Assembly: GCA_965218935.1 (NCBI GenBank)
Contig: CBDCMH010000007.1
Span: 558,001 to 622,000 of the forward strand
From: JADFOI01 sp965218935
GTDB taxonomy: Bacteria; Acidobacteriota; UBA6911; RPQK01; JADFOI01
Direction: 5' to 3'
Length of the DNA stretch: 64,000 bases
The notes under the pieces were generated by a model that did no database searches, was not told where the DNA came from, and worked only from the letters and a program-made list of their open reading frames with translations. Positions 15,451 to 26,290 of the stretch are shown one piece after another. Every line of letters starts with the position of its first letter. The stretch's first letter is position 1. The position numbers and the translations under genes are program-made.

Positions 15451-15590
15451 TCCGGAATGTGGGAGGCACCTCAGGTGCCGAATCCGAAAAGAATGGGAAA
15501 AGAATAGGCGAGAGTTGTCTTGTGTTTTGCGGTAGGAGCTATTTTAGGGATCGAGCTGTTCGGCACCTGAGGTGCCTCCCACATTCCGGA
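15451..15590. repeat. Nested palindromic intergenic repeat, copy 1
   Basis: Two 32-base arms, 15451-15482 and 15559-15590, are perfect reverse complements. Each arm contains its own palindrome GGCACCTCAGGTGCC. The 76 bases between arms are unique. It stands between the convergent nadE and the Cys-rich gene and may terminate both. Copies 2 and 3 are at 21662-21754 and 35490-35567. Confidence 0.9.
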
Positions 15591-15651
15591 GGGTCTCTGC
15601 CATATTCCTGAAGCTCCTCCCAATCGTGGTGAGCCACTAAGTCAGGGCGGA

Positions 15652-15697
15652 TGATTTCACTGCTGCAGTAGAGAACTTATGAATAGTGCTGGCTAAT
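15652..15697. repeat. Direct repeat bracketing the rRNA region, left copy
   Basis: The block GGATGATTTC-N-C-GCTGCAGTAGAGAACTT (written in parts) with flanking AGGGC and GAATAGT-GGCT recurs at 19694-19744 on the other side of the rRNA genes, in the same orientation. It may be a remnant of duplication, or simply an intergenic repeat family member. It ends inside the 3' end of the neighbouring gene. Confidence 0.7.
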
Positions 15698-16025
15698 ACA
15701 CACAAAGAATTTCGCCCGCCAGCACTTCCTTGCAGCGCTTACACTTGAGGGTTTCGGGGATCTCTACAAAGCGAGGAATAGCCTTCCATATTTCCTGGTG
15801 ATCAGGGCGGATTTCCTCGCCCTCGGCCACCCGAATCTCGGGATGGCGGCGAACCTGCTGTACGCAGTACTTATAAATGGCTTCGAAGTTACAGTGGTAG
15901 CAGGTCAGCTTTTTGAAAGCGATGGCCAGTTCCACCTGAGAAAAGCGGTCCTCAGAGAGAATCTCACTGGGACGCTGCCGGAACATGGAACGTTTGAATA
16001 CCATCGCTTTGTAGACTACTCCCAT
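15693..16025 (-). CDS. Cys-rich small protein of unknown function
   Basis: 110 residues with six cysteines: a CxxC at 42/45 (TCYHCNFE), Cys54, a second CxxC at 95/98 (LKCKRCKE), and Cys108 two residues from the end. The layout suggests one or two structural zinc sites. The middle is acidic (VAEGEEIRPDHQEIW). The first ATG (16025) has no good ribosome binding site; Met8 or Met14 could be the start. It is divergent from the rRNA promoter, with only about 55 bases between. Unknown family. Confidence 0.6.
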   Translation of the reverse strand: MGVVYKAMVFKRSMFRQRPSEILSEDRFSQVELAIAFKKLTCYHCNFEAIYKYCVQQVRRHPEIRVAEGEEIRPDHQEIWKAIPRFVEIPETLKCKRCKEVLAGEILCVY

Positions 16026-16055
16026 TGAAGGCTGAGAGGCAAACCGAAGGCCTGT

Positions 16056-16076
16056 CAGCTGTCAGCTGTCAGTTTC
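16056..16076. repeat. TGTCAGC heptamer run
   Basis: Three consecutive TGTCAGC/T units just upstream of the rRNA promoter. The same unit recurs at 19286-19312, 19353-19387, 19554-19560 and 45488-45510. Confidence 0.8.
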
Positions 16077-16081
16077 CCCTG

Positions 16082-16110
16082 TTGACAGATCCTCTGCTCT
16101 CTCTTAGAAT
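16082..16110 (+). promoter_or_regulatory. rRNA promoter (23S-5S)
   Basis: TTGACA at 16082-16087, a 17-base spacer, and TAGAAT at 16105-16110. It is 97 bases before the mature 23S start. A small hairpin (GATCGT...ACGATC, about 16115-16139) and a CTTTGACAATTTG leader typical of rRNA leaders follow. This is a near-consensus sigma70 promoter dedicated to the 23S-5S transcript. Confidence 0.75.
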
Positions 16111-16206
16111 GGTTGATCGTCCCTATAGGACAAACGATCTTTGACAATTTGGAATGCAATTGGGCAAACACACAAGATAGAGTTTTTTGTGCAACAAGAA
16201 ATTCTA

Positions 16207-19262
<3,056 letters not shown>

Positions 19263-19285
19263 TAGAATTTCTTGTTGCCCAAAGA

Positions 19286-19387
19286 GGCTGACAGCTGACA
19301 ACTAACAGCTGAAGTAAGAGATCCTGCTCAACGAAAATGCAGGCAATTTCTTCTGTCAGTTGTCAGTTGTCAGTTGTCAGCTGTCAG
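19286..19387. repeat. Inverted heptamer runs between 23S and 5S
   Basis: GCTGACAGCTGACAACT (from 19285) is the reverse complement of AGTTGTCAGCTGTCAGC (to 19388), so the 23S-5S spacer can fold into a long hairpin built from TGTCAGC units. It may help processing, or may simply reflect repeat expansion. Confidence 0.7.
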
Positions 19388-19397
19388 CTTTTCGGTT

Positions 19398-19513
<116 letters not shown>

Positions 19514-19520
19514 ATTTTTA

Positions 19521-19547
19521 AGCCCCCTGAAAAGGGGGCTTTTTTTG
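19521..19547 (+). terminator. Rho-independent terminator of the rRNA unit
   Basis: AGCCCCCT, a GAAA-type tetraloop, then AGGGGGCT followed by seven T residues, directly after the 5S gene. Textbook intrinsic terminator. Confidence 0.95.
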
Positions 19548-19608
19548 CTCGGTTGTCAGCTTTCAGCCGGGATTATTCAGAGGTTCTCGTCACGAAGCGG
19601 GGAAGGCG

Positions 19609-19744
19609 CCGACCTGACAAGGCGCGCGACGGGAGGCCGCCGCAAACGTACTCCCTGCAGTACGTTGAGAAGACCGAGCAAGCGGAACGCAGTCAGGTCG
19701 GATGATTTCGCGGCTGCAGTAGAGAACTTCCGAATAGTCCCGGC
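19609..19744. repeat. Intergenic repeat with inverted ends and right copy of the rRNA-flanking repeat
   Basis: CCGACCTGAC (19609-19618) and GTCAGGTCGG (19692-19701) are perfect inverted repeats. Between them lies GCGCGCGACGGGAGGCC and a GTACTCCCTGCAGTACG palindrome. The stretch 19694-19744 repeats 15652-15697 and ends at the mutL stop codon. It looks like a non-coding repetitive element and may serve as a terminator for mutL. Confidence 0.6.
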
Positions 19745-21604
19745 TTATATTCTCTTGAAGCCCCTCAATACTTCCTCAATTCCCACCCGCAACACGATGG
19801 GTCGTCCGTGAGGACAGGTAAAGGGACTATCGCAACGGAAGAGTTCATCCAAAAGCCACTGCATTTTCTCCTGGGAGAGAGGCGTGTTGATCTTGATGGC
19901 AGCTCGGCAGGATAGGCTGATGGCAATCTTCTGGCGGAACCGTCGCATGCGGGTGTCCTCATCGACCCCCTCCCGGCTCTGAGAACCGAGTTCATCTAAA
20001 ATTTCCTCGATCAAGAGTTGTGCATCACATTCGCCGGCGAAAGAGGGAACCCCCTTAATGACAAGGGTCTGTTCGCCAAACCACTCCACCTCAAACCCGT
20101 TGGCGTTGAGTAAATCCAAGATTTCCCGACAGACAGCCTTCTGGTGAAAATTCAGCTCATGAGTCAAAGGAATCAGAAGACGCTGGGTAGCGCAGGGACG
20201 GGGAGCTTCCATTTGACGAAGCGCTTGATCATAGAGAATCCGCTCATGAGCCACATGCTGATCCACCAACAGGACTCCTTCCCGATCGACCGATACCACG
20301 AAACTCTCTACGAATTGCCCCAGGACAACGGGGACGGGGTCCAGATAATCGGTCTCGGGGATATCCTCCCCATGGACCTCTCCATTGGCGAGGGGGCTAA
20401 AGGAAGGGAGAGTGTTTTCATGCACCCTACCGGGGAGCGTTGCATGCGAATTCCCCAGTGCCGGTAAAGGGGTTCCCTGGAGAGAATGACGTTGAAAAAC
20501 CGTGGCCGTGTTGCTGACCATACCATTACCGGAATAGGAGTGACCTCTGACCTGCAGATCGCTTCCCGACAGATCTCGAGCCAGATGGGAGAGGCTTTTC
20601 TGCTGCCCCAGCAAGGCTTCTTCGATTCCGTGACGAATGGCCTGGTGCACCGAATTGGAGTGTCTAAAGCGGATCTCGGTCTTGCAGGGATGCACATTGA
20701 CGTCCACCTGTTCGGGATCCAGCTCCAGGAAGAGAATGACGGCCGGATAGGCGTTGCTGGGGATCAGATCCTGGTAAGCCAATCGGACGGCGTGAGTCAG
20801 GATACGATCCCTGACCATCCGGCGGTTGACGTAAAGAAATTGTGATCGAGAGCTGGTGCGCTGCTCATGGGGCAGGGAAGCGAACCCTGAGACATTAATT
20901 CCATTCTTCTTGTAGTCCACCCGAACCAGATTCTCCAGGAAAGACTTCCCAAAGATCTGGTGGATCCGATCTTCGAGACTATCCACCGCCGCGGCTCCCA
21001 CCAAGGACTTACCTTGATGTTTAAAATCGAAAGCCACATGGGGATAGGCAATGGCACAATTCATCACTTGACGGCTCAGGTGACCCAGCTCCGTGCTCGT
21101 CCTCTTCAAGAATTCACGACGAACCGGGACGTTAAAAAATAGGTCCTCCACTCGCACTTCGGTTCCCGTCGGCCAGGAGATTTCCTTCACCTCCTTAAAC
21201 TCTCCCCCTTCTGAGTCAATTTCGCTTCCCAGAGGCGTGGACGAGCCCGCCGTGGCCCGTTCGACCGTTCTCAAGCGGAGTCGGGAAACGGAGGCAATGG
21301 AGGGGAGAGCTTCGCCCCGAAAACCCAGAGTTTGAAGATGGCTGAGGTCTTCGAATTTTTGAATCTTGCTGGTGGCATGATGTTGGAAAGCCAGGCGAGC
21401 ATCCTCCGGACTCATCCCCATACCATCGTCACGCACCACGATCAGGCGCTTTCCGCCCTCTTCGGCTTCCACCACGATGCGTCGAGCCTCAGAATCCAAG
21501 GAGTTTTCAAGCAGTTCCTTTACCACCGAGGCGGGGCGCTCCACAACCTCGCCGGCTGCGATCTTGTGGGCCAGAATGTCGGGAAGGAGGCGAACCGTTG
21601 CCAT
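19745..21604 (-). CDS. mutL: DNA mismatch repair protein MutL
   Basis: 619 residues from the ATG at 21604 (MATVRLLPDILAHKIAAGEV), the family's usual beginning; a longer frame to 21730 would only read into a repeat. The GHKL ATPase is in the first 330 residues: KELLENSLDS, DDGMGM and GFRGEALPS. The C-terminal half carries the metal-dependent endonuclease motifs: DQHVAHERILYD (a variant of DQHAxxExxxxE, with the last Glu replaced by Asp), SCRAAIKIN and CPHGRP. It should nick the new strand after MutS recognition. mutS lies 33 kb away at 54484. Last gene of a long minus-strand cluster, separated from aspS by a palindromic repeat. Confidence 0.93.
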   Translation of the reverse strand: MATVRLLPDILAHKIAAGEVVERPASVVKELLENSLDSEARRIVVEAEEGGKRLIVVRDDGMGMSPEDARLAFQHHATSKIQKFEDLSHLQTLGFRGEALPSIASVSRLRLRTVERATAGSSTPLGSEIDSEGGEFKEVKEISWPTGTEVRVEDLFFNVPVRREFLKRTSTELGHLSRQVMNCAIAYPHVAFDFKHQGKSLVGAAAVDSLEDRIHQIFGKSFLENLVRVDYKKNGINVSGFASLPHEQRTSSRSQFLYVNRRMVRDRILTHAVRLAYQDLIPSNAYPAVILFLELDPEQVDVNVHPCKTEIRFRHSNSVHQAIRHGIEEALLGQQKSLSHLARDLSGSDLQVRGHSYSGNGMVSNTATVFQRHSLQGTPLPALGNSHATLPGRVHENTLPSFSPLANGEVHGEDIPETDYLDPVPVVLGQFVESFVVSVDREGVLLVDQHVAHERILYDQALRQMEAPRPCATQRLLIPLTHELNFHQKAVCREILDLLNANGFEVEWFGEQTLVIKGVPSFAGECDAQLLIEEILDELGSQSREGVDEDTRMRRFRQKIAISLSCRAAIKINTPLSQEKMQWLLDELFRCDSPFTCPHGRPIVLRVGIEEVLRGFKRI

Positions 21605-21661
21605 CGCCAGTAGTATAACTTGCCTCGATGACAGGAAAGGGAAAGTCAGGATCCAGAAGAC

Positions 21662-21754
21662 TCCGGAATGTGGGAGGCACCTCAGGTGCCGAATCCTAAA
21701 ATCTGGGGCTGGTTTGTGGCAGTTCGGCACCGGAGGCGCCTCCTACATTCCAGA
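21662..21754. repeat. Nested palindromic intergenic repeat, copy 2
   Basis: Arm 21662-21693 is identical to the left arm of copy 1. The opposite arm (21723-21754) has diverged at a few positions (CCGGAGGCGCC). The spacer is only 29 bases. It lies between the aspS stop and the mutL start. Confidence 0.85.
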
Positions 21755-21769
21755 GGTGCCAGCCGTGTT

Positions 21770-23542
21770 CTATTCCTGCAGCTTCAGGCGCAATTCCTTG
21801 AGCTGTTTCTCGTCTACCGTGGAGGGGGCGCCGCACATGAGATCCACGGCTCGGGCGGTCTTGGGAAAGGCAATGACGTCGCGCAGGGATCGTTCCCCGG
21901 CCAGAATCATGATGATGCGGTCCAGGCCCAGAGCGATGCCGCCGTGCGGCGGGGCTCCGTATCCCAGAGCTTTCAGCAGGAATCCGAATTTGGCCTCGGC
22001 CTCCTCCTGCTCGATTCCCAGCGCTTTGAAAACGCGCGTCTGGATTTCTCGTTGGTGGATACGGATGGAGCCGCTCCCAATTTCTAGTCCGTTTAAGACA
22101 GGATCATAGGCCTTGGCCCTCACTCGGGCCGGATCGCTTTCTAAAAGATCCAGGTCTTTGTCCAGGGGGGAGGTGAAGGGATGATGGCAGGGAATGTAGC
22201 GTTTTTCCTGCTCGTCCCACTCCAGAAGGGGAAAATCGTACACCCACAAAAACTCGTAGCTCTTTTCCGGAATCAAATTCTCTGAGATGGCCAGTTGTCC
22301 GCGCAATCGGCCCAGGACCTGGTGGGCGTTTTTCGGGGAACCACCCAACATCAGGAAAACGTCGTTCTCCTCAAGCTGGGCCGACTCCCTTACGGCTTCC
22401 AGATCCGACTGATCGACGGCTTTGGACAGGGAAGACTTGAGACCCTCGGACGTCACTTTAATCCAGCTTAGATCAGCACCCGTTGCCTCGTTCCGGACAA
22501 AGCCTCTCAGGTCATCGAGTTGCTTGCGAGAATAGCCGGCTCGCCCGGGGACGCGAATCCCCTTGATCAGACCGCCTTCCTCTATAATCTGGCGGAAAAC
22601 CTGAAAACTGCTTTCGGAGAAGGCAGAGGAGACATCCACCAACTTCAGGTCGTATCTGAGGTCAGGCCGATCGGTTCCATACTGGGAAAGGGCCTCGGCG
22701 TAACTCAGCCGGGGGAAGGGAGTCGAGACAGAGATATTGGACAGGGCGAAGACCCTCTCCAGTAGCCGTTCCACCACCTCGAAGATGGTCTCCATTTGAG
22801 GGAAAGAGAGCTCCATATCCACTTGAGTAAACTCCGGTTGTCGATCGGAACGCAGATCTTCGTCTCGGAAGCAGCGAACGATTTGGAAGTAGCGGTCAAA
22901 TCCCGCCACCATCAGGAGCTGTTTGAAGAGTTGGGGCGACTGGGGAAGCGCATAGAATTGACCCGGGTAGAGGCGACTGGGCACCAGATAGTCGCGCGCT
23001 CCTTCCGGTGTGGATCGGGTTAAAAAAGGAGTCTCAATCTCCAGAAACCCCTCTTCGTCCAGAAACTTTCGGATCTCCAGGGAGGCCCGATGGCGAAGTT
23101 GGAGATTGCGCTGCAAACGCTCCCGTCTCAAGTCCAGGAAACGATAATGAAGGCGTGTTTCTTCCGAGGCCGAAGCGGGAGAATTGATGGGAAAAGGGGG
23201 AGTTTCCGAGGCGTTGAGCAATTCGATCACTTCTGCCCGAATCTCCAGCCGGCCCGTCGGAATCTCAGGGTTGATCGTTTCCTCGTCTCTCCACACCACC
23301 TTACCCGTGACGGCCAGAACATCCTCAGGACGAGCCTCCTTGGCCTGAGCCAAGGCACGGGCCTGCTCCGGGTTGGCGACCACCTGTACGATGCCCTCCC
23401 GATCACGCAAATCCAGGAAGATCAGGCTCCCCAGGTCACGGCGACGATCCACCCAGCCCATCACCGTCACCGTCTCATCGACATGGCTCTCCTTGATCAG
23501 GCCACAATGGCAGGTCCGTTCCTGCTCTCCTGGTGAGCTCAT
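21770..23542 (-). CDS. aspS: Aspartyl-tRNA synthetase
   Basis: 590 residues, bacterial-type class II enzyme. An N-terminal OB-fold anticodon-binding domain (VTVMGWVDRRRDLGSLIFLD) is followed by the catalytic core, with motif 2 around VRCFRDEDLRSDRQPEF, the inserted GAD domain (about 290-420) and motif 3 GIALGLDRIIM. It charges tRNA-Asp. Its ATG overlaps the hisS stop (ATGA), so the two are translationally coupled. Whether it is discriminating, or also charges tRNA-Asn, cannot be told from this window. Confidence 0.95.
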   Translation of the reverse strand: MSSPGEQERTCHCGLIKESHVDETVTVMGWVDRRRDLGSLIFLDLRDREGIVQVVANPEQARALAQAKEARPEDVLAVTGKVVWRDEETINPEIPTGRLEIRAEVIELLNASETPPFPINSPASASEETRLHYRFLDLRRERLQRNLQLRHRASLEIRKFLDEEGFLEIETPFLTRSTPEGARDYLVPSRLYPGQFYALPQSPQLFKQLLMVAGFDRYFQIVRCFRDEDLRSDRQPEFTQVDMELSFPQMETIFEVVERLLERVFALSNISVSTPFPRLSYAEALSQYGTDRPDLRYDLKLVDVSSAFSESSFQVFRQIIEEGGLIKGIRVPGRAGYSRKQLDDLRGFVRNEATGADLSWIKVTSEGLKSSLSKAVDQSDLEAVRESAQLEENDVFLMLGGSPKNAHQVLGRLRGQLAISENLIPEKSYEFLWVYDFPLLEWDEQEKRYIPCHHPFTSPLDKDLDLLESDPARVRAKAYDPVLNGLEIGSGSIRIHQREIQTRVFKALGIEQEEAEAKFGFLLKALGYGAPPHGGIALGLDRIIMILAGERSLRDVIAFPKTARAVDLMCGAPSTVDEKQLKELRLKLQE

Positions 23543-24801
23543 GAAGGGACCACCCCATCCTCTTTCACATATGAGGCGATCGCTTCTCGGGCCAGTGTGA
23601 CCTGGTGGCCGTCTTCCATGCGCTTGACGGGGAACTGCCCACTTTTCATTTCATCTTCGCCGATGATACAGGTGAAGCGACTTTCAAGCCGATTGGCTAA
23701 TTTCATCTGGGCCTTCAGGCTGCGCCCTTGAAAGTCGATGTAGGCAAAAATTCCCTGGCGGCGAAGCTCCTGCGCCAGGTCAAGGTTCTTCTCCAGGGTC
23801 TGCTCATCGAGAAAGGCCAGGAAGATGTCGGGCCCGGACGAGTCCTCCAGATCACTCACCAGAACCACCAGGCGCTCGATTCCCAAGGCGAAGCCAAATC
23901 CCTTCCCAGGCGGTCCCCCCAGAAGTTCCGAAAGTCCGTCGTAGCGACCGCCTCCCACCACGGCATTCTGGGTGGGTCCCAGCTGGGAACTGACCATTTC
24001 GAAGGTGGTGCCCACGTAGTAGTCCAGGCCACGTACCAGGCGCGGAGTGACTTCATAGCTGATCTTCTGAAGATCCAGATAGCTGCGCAGTTTCTCAAAG
24101 TGCTTCCGACAGTCATCGCAAAGATAATCGAGAATGGAGGGCAGTTTTTCAATCACAGGCTGACAAGCGGGAACCTTGCAATCGAGTACGCGCAGAGGAT
24201 TGGTCGTAGTGCGGCGCTGACATTGGGAACACAACTCATCCTGGTGCTTATTCAATTCCTCCTGGAGGACCTTCACATAGGCAGGGCGGCAACGGGCACA
24301 TCCTACAGAGTTGAGCAGCAGACGAAGTCCCTGGACACCCAGCTTGTGGAAAAAGCGCTCCAGCATCTCGATCACCTCGGCTTCCAGCGCCGGATGATCG
24401 GAGCCCAGCACCTCTACCCCCACCTGATGGAACTGCCGGTAGCGCCCCTTTTGGGGCCGCTCATGGCGGAACATGGGACCAATGTAGTACAGCTTGTGGA
24501 TCAACCCGTCACGATCAAGACCGTGCTCAAGGTAAGCTCGAACCACGGGTGCGGTTCCCTCGGGGCGAAGACTGATGGTTTTTCCCTTGCTGTCGCTGAA
24601 GGTGTACATTTCCTTTTGAACGATATCGCTTTCGGCTCCAATGCTGCGCGCGAACAATTCCGAACTCTCTAAAATAGGCGTGCGTATCTCCTGGTAACCA
24701 TAAAGCTGAAAAACTGCGCGAGCCTCGGCTTCAATTCTTTGCCAGAGTGCCACCGACTCCGGCAGCAGGTCATGAGTACCGCGAACCGACTTGATCTTCA
24801 T
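23539..24801 (-). CDS. hisS: Histidyl-tRNA synthetase
   Basis: 420 residues, normal for the class II HisRS. It starts MKIKSVRGTHDLLP. It shows LRPEGTAPVVRAYLEHG (motif 2 strand), PQKGRYRQFHQVGVE and GGRYDGLSELLGG (His-specific loops), then the C-terminal HGTP anticodon domain. It charges tRNA-His. A cysteine pair array around residues 165-215 (CARCRP, CSQCQR, CKVPACQP, CDDCRK) is present, as in many bacterial HisRS insertions. First of the hisS-aspS overlap pair. Confidence 0.95.
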   Translation of the reverse strand: MKIKSVRGTHDLLPESVALWQRIEAEARAVFQLYGYQEIRTPILESSELFARSIGAESDIVQKEMYTFSDSKGKTISLRPEGTAPVVRAYLEHGLDRDGLIHKLYYIGPMFRHERPQKGRYRQFHQVGVEVLGSDHPALEAEVIEMLERFFHKLGVQGLRLLLNSVGCARCRPAYVKVLQEELNKHQDELCSQCQRRTTTNPLRVLDCKVPACQPVIEKLPSILDYLCDDCRKHFEKLRSYLDLQKISYEVTPRLVRGLDYYVGTTFEMVSSQLGPTQNAVVGGGRYDGLSELLGGPPGKGFGFALGIERLVVLVSDLEDSSGPDIFLAFLDEQTLEKNLDLAQELRRQGIFAYIDFQGRSLKAQMKLANRLESRFTCIIGEDEMKSGQFPVKRMEDGHQVTLAREAIASYVKEDGVVPS

Positions 24802-24849
24802 GTGATGCTCTTTGGTGCCTTTAGTCCCCCGCTATAGATAAAGGCATCA

Positions 24850-25341
24850 TTATAGACGCGTCTTCAAGCGCTGGTAAATGTTCCGGCGGTGAGTACCACC
24901 CCAGTAGATCCGCTGGCAGCCCGGACATCTCTTGAAACGGGATCGGGTCTTGAAGACGTAGGCGGGGACCTGAAGGCGAATTTCTTCCTTTGCCACCGTC
25001 TGAAGAAGCGCATTACACTCCAGACAACGGCTCAGGAGTCGCTTCAGATCAATCTCGTGGCCGATCGCTTGGAGGACTTCCCGAATCTGCTCAAACAACT
25101 CCTCGCGCTCGATCAGCAGCCAGCTAGAAACCTGGAACCGTTGGGTGAGTCGCCGATCCCGGGTCAGGGCAACCCGGCGCTCCTGGCGACAACGGGCGAT
25201 GATCTCGTCATCCTCGATTCGATTATCATAGGCGGTGTCGTATCCCAGGATGCGCAGCCACCTGGCTAGGCTACCCAGCATGATATCGGCGAGAAACTTA
25301 GTGTCTGAAGAAGAAGAAGGAGAAAAGAGTTGACCCGACAC
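24850..25341 (-). CDS. Mut7-C RNase domain protein
   Basis: 163 residues with the Mut7-C (DUF82) layout. A PIN-like RNase half contains FLADIMLGSLARWLRILGYD, RIEDDEII and ALTRDRRL acidic positions. A C-terminal zinc ribbon contains CLECNALL and CPGCQRIYW. The family is found with or without ubiquitin-like domains and is thought to cleave RNA. A GTG start at 25341 lies 2 bases after the accA stop, so it is probably co-transcribed and coupled. An alternative start near residue 14 would match the shorter family members. Confidence 0.85.
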   Translation of the reverse strand: MSGQLFSPSSSSDTKFLADIMLGSLARWLRILGYDTAYDNRIEDDEIIARCRQERRVALTRDRRLTQRFQVSSWLLIEREELFEQIREVLQAIGHEIDLKRLLSRCLECNALLQTVAKEEIRLQVPAYVFKTRSRFKRCPGCQRIYWGGTHRRNIYQRLKTRL

Positions 25342-25343
25342 CG

Positions 25344-26270
25344 CTACTCAAGGAACTCCCCGATGGAGCGAAATTTCTCAAATCGTGCGGTCACCCTTTC
25401 CTCTGGACTTTGATGGCGTATCTCTTCCCAGTTGCGCAGTAACGCATGCTTGAGGAGGGAAGCCGCCTCATTCCAATCGGTGTGGCCACCTCCTGGAGGT
25501 TCCGGAACGATCTGATCGACGACCTTGAAGGAAAGCATATCCTTTGCCGTCAATCGCAGAGCCTCGGCTGCTTCCTTGGCGTGGTCCTGATCTTTCCACA
25601 GAATGGCCGAGCAGCTTTCCGGAGAGATCACCGAATAAATGGCGTGTTCCAACATCAGGATTCGATCTCCCATGCTAATAGCCAGAGCTCCGCCACTGCC
25701 CCCTTCCCCCAGGACAGTCACCAAAATGGGCACTCGAAGTCGTGCCATGGCTCGCAAATTGTAGGCAATGGCCTCGGCCTGACCTCTTGCTTCAGCACCG
25801 ATACCCGGATAGGCCCCCGGCGTATCCACGAAAGTGAAGATAGGGCGATTGAATTTTTCCGCCAGGCGCATGAGGCGAACGGCTTTGCGATAACCCTCGG
25901 GTTTGGCCATTCCATAGTTGCGAAAGATACGTTCCTTGGTGTTGCGGCCCTTCTGCTGGCCAATCACCATGACCGGCTGATCCTCCAACAGAGCCATTCC
26001 CCCAATAAGGGCTGGGTCGTCACCAAACTTGCGGTCACCTTGAATGGGACGAAAGGATGTGAACAGACGAGAGATAAAGTCGAGCGTGTAAGGCCGCTCC
26101 TGGTGGCGGGAGAGCTGAACATGTTTCCAAGCGCTCAAGGATTCGCCTGCGGTATCGGCTTCCAATTGGGCGATCAGCCGTTTCAGGGTGGCAATTTCCG
26201 CCGTCGCCTCTTTGGGGAGCTCCCCAACACGCTCCTTGAGATCAATTAACTCTTTAACTTTAGTGCTCAC
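25344..26270 (-). CDS. accA: Acetyl-CoA carboxylase carboxyltransferase, alpha subunit
   Basis: 308 residues of the crotonase-fold carboxyltransferase alpha subunit. It shows the N-terminal coil (LKRLIAQLEAD), the hallmark GRNTKERIFRNYGM and PEGYRKAVRLM, FVDTPGAYPGIGAE, and GEGGSGGALAI with the oxyanion glycines. It transfers CO2 from carboxybiotin to acetyl-CoA together with AccD, which is not in this window. It starts 20 bases after dnaE. Co-location dnaE-accA is common in bacteria. Confidence 0.95.
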   Translation of the reverse strand: MSTKVKELIDLKERVGELPKEATAEIATLKRLIAQLEADTAGESLSAWKHVQLSRHQERPYTLDFISRLFTSFRPIQGDRKFGDDPALIGGMALLEDQPVMVIGQQKGRNTKERIFRNYGMAKPEGYRKAVRLMRLAEKFNRPIFTFVDTPGAYPGIGAEARGQAEAIAYNLRAMARLRVPILVTVLGEGGSGGALAISMGDRILMLEHAIYSVISPESCSAILWKDQDHAKEAAEALRLTAKDMLSFKVVDQIVPEPPGGGHTDWNEAASLLKHALLRNWEEIRHQSPEERVTARFEKFRSIGEFLE

Positions 26271-26290
26271 GCGCCCGACCTCGCTCCCAG

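Noticed and set aside
21605..21730. N-terminal extension of MutL to 21730
   Set aside because: The added residues read through the palindromic repeat, and homologues begin at MATVRLLP or equivalent.
23728..24672. Plus-strand 314-codon frame over hisS
   Set aside because: Shadow of a clear HisRS gene.
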